From Sporosarcina sp. JAI121 (lineage in GTDB: Bacteria; Bacillota; Bacilli; Bacillales_A; Planococcaceae): 64,000 nucleotides of DNA. Below, in pieces: positions 60,055 to 64,000 of this stretch. The stretch is from positions 2,346,707-2,410,706 of the forward strand of contig NZ_JACCCL010000001.1 of assembly GCF_013408665.1 (NCBI RefSeq), in the 5' to 3' direction. The translations under genes were made by a program, and so were the position numbers. A model generated the notes under the pieces. It had not been told where the DNA came from. It saw only the letters and a program-made list of their open reading frames with translations, and did not search any database. How positions within the stretch are numbered: position 1 is the first letter of the stretch; each line of letters starts with the position of its first letter.

Positions 60055-61500
60055 CTACTCCAAATCTACCAACTCTTTCAATTTCCGACGCAACAATTTA
60101 TTCGAGGCGTTTCTAGGCAGTTTATCGACGATATAAAACGATTTCGGTACTTTGTAGCGCGCCAATCTTTCTTCGCAAAATGACGCTAAATCATCGGCTG
60201 ATAATTCCCCGGACATCACAACAAACGCAATCGGAACACTTCCCCATTCGAGATGTTCTATCCCGCAAACGCCCGCCTCGCGGACATTGGGGTGCGAAGC
60301 CAGTATATTTTCAATTTCTGCAGGATAAATATTTTCTCCGCCTGAAATGATCAAATCCGATCTTCTGTCGACGATATACAAATACCCTTCCTCATCTAAA
60401 TATCCGATATCTCCTGTCGGAAGCCATCCATCTTCCAATGGATCTAATTCCGAAAAACGGCCGATATAACCGGGAGTGACGTGCGGTCCACGAATAAATA
60501 CCTCCCCTTTATCACCCGGAGTTTCTGTATCTTTGATTTTGATTTGATTGAAAAACAAAGGCTTGCCCGCCGAACCCATTTTCCTCATTGCATCGTTTGC
60601 TGACAAAGTCGCTGTTTGTGAACTGGTTTCCGTCATGCCATATGTTTGGAGAACAGGTACTTCAAGTGCTTTTGCCCGATTCAAGTAATCGATCGGCACG
60701 GGGCCGCCGCCAGCGAGCATAGTCTTGAATGATGGATGGGCAACTGTATTTTCCTTTTCAAGTTCACGCAGGACTTTATCCAATGTGAGTGAAACTACGG
60801 ACATCCGTGTAACCGAACCGCTACCGACAGCCTGCGCGGATTTTACCGCATCGAATTTTTCATGTAACTGGACTTCCATTCCGTAAAGAACTGAACGGAC
60901 GAGAATCGAAAAACCACTAATATGGAATAGCGGCATCGCGCAAAGCCAGACATCTTCTTCATCCAACCCCAGATTCAAAACTGACGACAATGCACTTGAA
61001 ACATGGTTGCCGGCTGTCTGTCTTACACCTTTCGGAAAGCCGGTCGTACCGGATGTATACATGATTGTAATAGTCCTGTCGGATTCCCATATTTCCCGGG
61101 TCACAAAAACCTGTTCAGCACTGTCGTTAAGTGATGAAAAAGAAAGCTGCCGCACCGCTGTATCAGAAACGACACTTTTTAGTTCATCTGACACGATAAC
61201 GGTTGTTGCACCTGAATCATCTAATTGGTACTCGATTTCTTTTTTGGTCAGCCGGCTGTTCAGCATGACGATCTCAAGTCCTGCGAGTATACATGCGTGA
61301 ATAATGAATACCATTTCTGCATTGGATGGTCCGAGTAATGCAATTCGATTCCCCTCATTCAAGCCATTTGTTCTCAGTTTCCGTGCTAGAGTCATCGCAC
61401 GATCTTTCAGTTGTGCAAATGTCCACTTTTCACTTTTGAATGAAAAAGCAGTTTTGTCGGGTGTTAAATATGCCCGTTGCATTAACCAGTTCGGTATCAT
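60055..61500 (-). CDS. menE: 2-succinylbenzoate-CoA ligase
   Basis: AMP-forming acyl-CoA synthetase that activates o-succinylbenzoate in menaquinone synthesis. 481 residues with the phosphate loop IMYTSGTTGFPKGV near residues 145-158, YGMTETSSQ and the C-terminal hinge GWLPTGDIGYLDEEGYLYIVDRRSDLIISGGENIYPAEIE. ATG 61500 follows GAAGGTGAT; five codons more are open upstream. A hairpin terminator lies between menB and menE, so part of the transcription of the men operon may stop before it. Confidence 0.92.
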   Translation of the reverse strand: MIPNWLMQRAYLTPDKTAFSFKSEKWTFAQLKDRAMTLARKLRTNGLNEGNRIALLGPSNAEMVFIIHACILAGLEIVMLNSRLTKKEIEYQLDDSGATTVIVSDELKSVVSDTAVRQLSFSSLNDSAEQVFVTREIWESDRTITIMYTSGTTGFPKGVRQTAGNHVSSALSSVLNLGLDEEDVWLCAMPLFHISGFSILVRSVLYGMEVQLHEKFDAVKSAQAVGSGSVTRMSVVSLTLDKVLRELEKENTVAHPSFKTMLAGGGPVPIDYLNRAKALEVPVLQTYGMTETSSQTATLSANDAMRKMGSAGKPLFFNQIKIKDTETPGDKGEVFIRGPHVTPGYIGRFSELDPLEDGWLPTGDIGYLDEEGYLYIVDRRSDLIISGGENIYPAEIENILASHPNVREAGVCGIEHLEWGSVPIAFVVMSGELSADDLASFCEERLARYKVPKSFYIVDKLPRNASNKLLRRKLKELVDLE

Positions 61501-61516
61501 TCGATCACCTTCCATT

Positions 61517-61548
61517 CAGAAAAAGCTGCCCGATGAGAGGCAGCTTTC
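61517..61548 (-). terminator. Hairpin between menB and menE
   Basis: Minus strand AAAGCTGCC / GGCAGCTTT stem followed by TTTTC. It lies in the 148-base gap, close to the menE ribosome binding site. Could partly attenuate menE, or menE may have its own promoter downstream of menB. Confidence 0.7.
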
Positions 61549-61648
61549 TTAGTGTACATACAGTTTCGACGCCAAGGCTTCCAGCTGGTAGGGATAGAAC
61601 TTCATCCCTCCTTTTCGGGTCTAAATGGCGCCTTACGCTTTTCTTAGA

Positions 61649-62467
61649 TTAAGGGAAGCGCGGGAATTGTCCGAAGTCCGGTTTACGTTTTTCTTTGAAC
61701 GCATCACGGCCTTCTTTCGCTTCGTCTGTCGTGTAATAGAGAAGCGTTGCATCGCCCGCAAATTGTTGAAGACCCGCAAGTCCGTCTGTATCCGCGTTCA
61801 TTGCTGCTTTTACGAAACGAAGTGCCGTAGGGCTCATGCCGAGCATCTCTTCACACCATTGAACCGTCTCGTCTTCCAGTTGCTCGTAAGGAACCACTGT
61901 GTTGACAAGTCCCATGTCGAGCGCTTCCTGTGCGTTGTATTGACGGCATAGGAACCAGATTTCACGCGCTTTCTTATGACCGATGATCCGTGCCAAGTAG
62001 CCCGAACCGTAACCTGCGTCGAATGAACCGACTTTAGGTCCTGTTTGTCCGAAAACAGCATTTTCTGCTGCAATCGTCAAATCACAAACGACATGAAGAA
62101 CGTGTCCGCCGCCGATGGCATATCCTGCTACCATTGCAACTACCGGTTTCGGGATAACACGGATCAGACGCTGTAAGTCCAAAACGTTAAGACGTGGAAT
62201 TTCGTCATCACCGACGTATCCGCCGTGACCGCGTACTGATTGGTCTCCGCCCGAACAGAATGCTTTCTCGCCTTCTCCTGTCAACACGATAACACCAATG
62301 CTTTGGTCGTCCCGTGCACGCGAAAATGCATCGATGAGTTCCATCACCGTTTTAGGTCGGAATGCATTACGCACTTCCGGACGGTTGATTGTTACTTTTG
62401 CAATCCCGCCATACTGTTCGTATTTGATGTCTTCGTATGTACGTATTGTTTCCCATTGACGTGTCAT
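61649..62467 (-). CDS. menB: 1,4-dihydroxy-2-naphthoyl-CoA synthase
   Basis: Crotonase-fold ring-closing enzyme of menaquinone synthesis. 272 residues with [79 protein letters not shown] and [13 protein letters not shown], all characteristic of MenB. ATG overlaps the menH stop (ATGA) with GAGGAGGG upstream. Confidence 0.97.
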   Translation of the reverse strand: MTRQWETIRTYEDIKYEQYGGIAKVTINRPEVRNAFRPKTVMELIDAFSRARDDQSIGVIVLTGEGEKAFCSGGDQSVRGHGGYVGDDEIPRLNVLDLQRLIRVIPKPVVAMVAGYAIGGGHVLHVVCDLTIAAENAVFGQTGPKVGSFDAGYGSGYLARIIGHKKAREIWFLCRQYNAQEALDMGLVNTVVPYEQLEDETVQWCEEMLGMSPTALRFVKAAMNADTDGLAGLQQFAGDATLLYYTTDEAKEGRDAFKEKRKPDFGQFPRFP

Positions 62468-63309
62468 AGTGACCCTCCTCGATTTTTCACTTCTGAAATA
62501 TGCTTCTCTATCATTGTAGCAAATGTATCCGGTTTTTCCACATGAATTGCATGTCCGGCATGTTCTATCGTTTCATGGCGGACATTAGGGAATTGTCTCT
62601 GCATTTCCCGGGAAATATTTACGAATTTCGTGTCGAGTTCCCCCGTTATGAGCAAAACAGGAAGATTGATTGTCCCTAGACTTCTCCAATAGGATTCTTG
62701 GCTGCCTGTCCCAATCCCTTGTAAGCTGTTCGCAAGCCCTGTTTCACTTTGACTAAGACGTTCTGTCCTCACCATTAGCCGTTTTTCGGCTGTCAACGAT
62801 TTCTGCGATGCAAACAACGGAATACTCTCCCAGAAATCAACGAATGCCGGCAATCCATCAGTCAGGATTCTTTCCGCCAATCGACTGTCCGCTTCTTTAC
62901 GTTCCGTTCTCTCGTTTTCCGTCTTCAAACCTGGAGATGAACTCTCGAGGATCAACGACGAAACCCGCTTAGGATAACGGACTGTATATGCGAGTGCAAC
63001 ACGCCCTCCCATTGAATAACCGACCAAGATGAATTGATTCAGCGAAAGCGCCGCAAACAGTGCCTCAAGATCCTTAACTTGCTGGTCCATCGAATAACGG
63101 TCGGCATCTTCCGGAATACTGGATTTACCGTGTCCGGTCAAATCGACAGCTACGGTCCGGCATTTATCTTTGAGCAGCTTAGATATTTCACTCCAAGAAG
63201 CGGCGCACCCCGTAAACCCATGTAGGAATACGACGGTAGGCAAGTTGTTATCACTGCTGATTTCGACATTCATTTTAATTCCTCGTACCTGGATAGCCTT
63301 TTCATTCAT
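62464..63309 (-). CDS. menH: 2-succinyl-6-hydroxy-2,4-cyclohexadiene-1-carboxylate synthase
   Basis: Alpha/beta hydrolase that eliminates pyruvate in menaquinone synthesis. Residues: oxyanion [22 protein letters not shown], nucleophile elbow [13 protein letters not shown], Asp in TGELDTKF and His in [14 protein letters not shown] 63309 overlaps the end of menD by 8 bases; the longer frame would run further into menD. 281 residues, usual size. Confidence 0.9.
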   Translation of the reverse strand: MNEKAIQVRGIKMNVEISSDNNLPTVVFLHGFTGCAASWSEISKLLKDKCRTVAVDLTGHGKSSIPEDADRYSMDQQVKDLEALFAALSLNQFILVGYSMGGRVALAYTVRYPKRVSSLILESSSPGLKTENERTERKEADSRLAERILTDGLPAFVDFWESIPLFASQKSLTAEKRLMVRTERLSQSETGLANSLQGIGTGSQESYWRSLGTINLPVLLITGELDTKFVNISREMQRQFPNVRHETIEHAGHAIHVEKPDTFATMIEKHISEVKNRGGSL

Positions 63310-64000
63310 CCTGATCGATCCGATCTGTAATTTGTCTCCAGAGGTCACGATGTGCTTTCACATTCGCCTTACGATCCGTGAAAACCTCAATGATTCGCAC
63401 CGGCTTGTCTTTTTCTTTTGCGAGCTCCTTCTTGAACTCTTCAGGTGACCTGATTGCTGCATACTGTGCGTCATACATCGCAGCGATATGGCTGAATGTT
63501 AAGCCTGTCGGAGTACCGAACAATTCTTCAAAGTGATTGCCTGCTTCGGCTTGCGGAAGGTACGAGAAGATTCCGCCTCCATCATTGTTAATTATGACTA
63601 TCGTCAAATCCGTATCGTGGAAACGGGTAACGATAAGTCCATTAACATCATGCAAGAACGATAAATCGCCGATCAACAACCATGCGGGCCGCTTTCTTGC
63701 CGCTTGGATTCCGAATGCTGTCGATACTACGCCATCGATGCCATTCGTCCCCCGATTTGCAAAGATTGTGATATCCTTATCCGTCTTTCTAAAAAATGTA
63801 TCTACATCACGGATAGGCATGCTACTGCCGCTCACTAAATCAGTGCCGGAAGGAAGATGTTCAAATAATATTTTTGCGAAAATGCCTTCATCACCAGCGG
63901 CGCCCTCGTAATTATCGGTAATCATGGAGACTGCCTCATTCGCTGCTGTCCACATTTCTGTATATGGATTCTCCGGTTTTTCCACAACAATCTGCATAAC
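63302..64000 (-). CDS. menD: MenD, C-terminal part (runs off the right edge)
   Basis: SEPHCHC synthase, a thiamine-diphosphate enzyme. The visible C-terminal 232 residues contain SSMPIRDVDTFF, NRGTNGIDGVVSTAFGIQAARKRPAWLLIGDLSFLHDVNGL (ThDP-binding GDxx(x)xN motif region) and IINNDGGGIFSYLPQ. First of menD-menH-menB-menE in the window; menF would be expected upstream on the same strand outside it. Confidence 0.95.
   Translation of the reverse strand, partial: VMQIVVEKPENPYTEMWTAANEAVSMITDNYEGAAGDEGIFAKILFEHLPSGTDLVSGSSMPIRDVDTFFRKTDKDITIFANRGTNGIDGVVSTAFGIQAARKRPAWLLIGDLSFLHDVNGLIVTRFHDTDLTIVIINNDGGGIFSYLPQAEAGNHFEELFGTPTGLTFSHIAAMYDAQYAAIRSPEEFKKELAKEKDKPVRIIEVFTDRKANVKAHRDLWRQITDRIDQDE

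Overview
This window looks like chromosome from an endospore-forming member of the Firmicutes (Bacillales), most likely Planococcaceae and Sporosarcina-like. The reasons are moderately AT-rich DNA, strong AGGAGG-type ribosome binding sites with frequent GTG and TTG starts, a tricistronic spore germination receptor operon, a SAM-I riboswitch, a T-box and a Zur box, and gene neighbourhoods that resemble Bacillus subtilis (metK/pckA/ytmA/ytkD/dps/ytjA/men and ytoA/ytpA). The genus is an inference. I see no rRNA, tRNA, CRISPR array, prophage or intact transposase gene.

Layout. 0-7.6 kb holds arginine biosynthesis: a minus-strand argC-argJ-argB-argD operon, an unlinked argH that directly follows an NhaC-family transporter, and between them fabI with a candidate FapR site. 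7.7-11.4 kb is a GerA/GerB/GerC-type germinant receptor operon. 11.6-14.7 kb is a three-gene operon (SRPBCC/DoxX-like, DUF4166, YndJ). 14.8-27.3 kb is mostly single housekeeping or stress genes: a cation diffusion facilitator with a possible attenuator, LCP ligase, an unknown protein plus a methyltransferase, a diguanylate cyclase, leucyl aminopeptidase, AlkD-like, PadR plus a DUF1700/DUF4097 protein, DinB-like, an M28 peptidase and a YqxD-like protein. 27.7-30.1 kb is a compact BlaI-type repressor / M56 protease / BdbD / BdbC cluster with two matching operators. 30.6-33.8 kb has a flavin oxidoreductase, the type III polyketide pair bpsA-bpsB and a GlsB-like membrane protein. 33.8-40.0 kb is rich in non-coding repeats and contains a second NhaC-family transporter behind a tyrosine T-box and a secreted nuclease. 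40-51.4 kb has a sigma-B-type catalase, a UvrD-like helicase operon with two FluC subunits, acetyltransferase, P-loop kinase, signal peptidase, chemoreceptor, phosphatase and a YtpA-like hydrolase lacking its nucleophile serine. 51.5-64 kb is conserved core: gamma carbonic anhydrase, metK, pckA, ytmA, ytkD, yjfB, dps, yidD, a zinc-binding lipoprotein and menD-menH-menB-menE.

The most useful non-obvious signals are regulatory. An ARG box on the nhaC-argH promoter ties that transporter to arginine metabolism, while a UAC-specifier T-box ties the second NhaC paralogue to tyrosine. Two operators of the same type (ACACTAC-N5-GTAGTGT) place the disulfide-forming pair BdbD/BdbC under a BlaI/M56 sensor lacking an obvious ligand-binding domain.

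The other striking feature is a family of short interspersed hairpin repeats (signature CGGGAGGCATCCCCGAGCG) scattered through intergenic space and amplified into a 410-bp-period tandem array at 38.1-40.0 kb. In this array roughly 240-bp units with terminal inverted repeats look like non-autonomous mobile elements. A separate 82-bp-period minisatellite lies upstream of a 32-codon membrane microprotein near 52.2 kb.

Start codons were chosen from ribosome binding site spacing where the longest reading frame looked wrong. All functional calls are by recognition of sequence motifs only; no database search was run.
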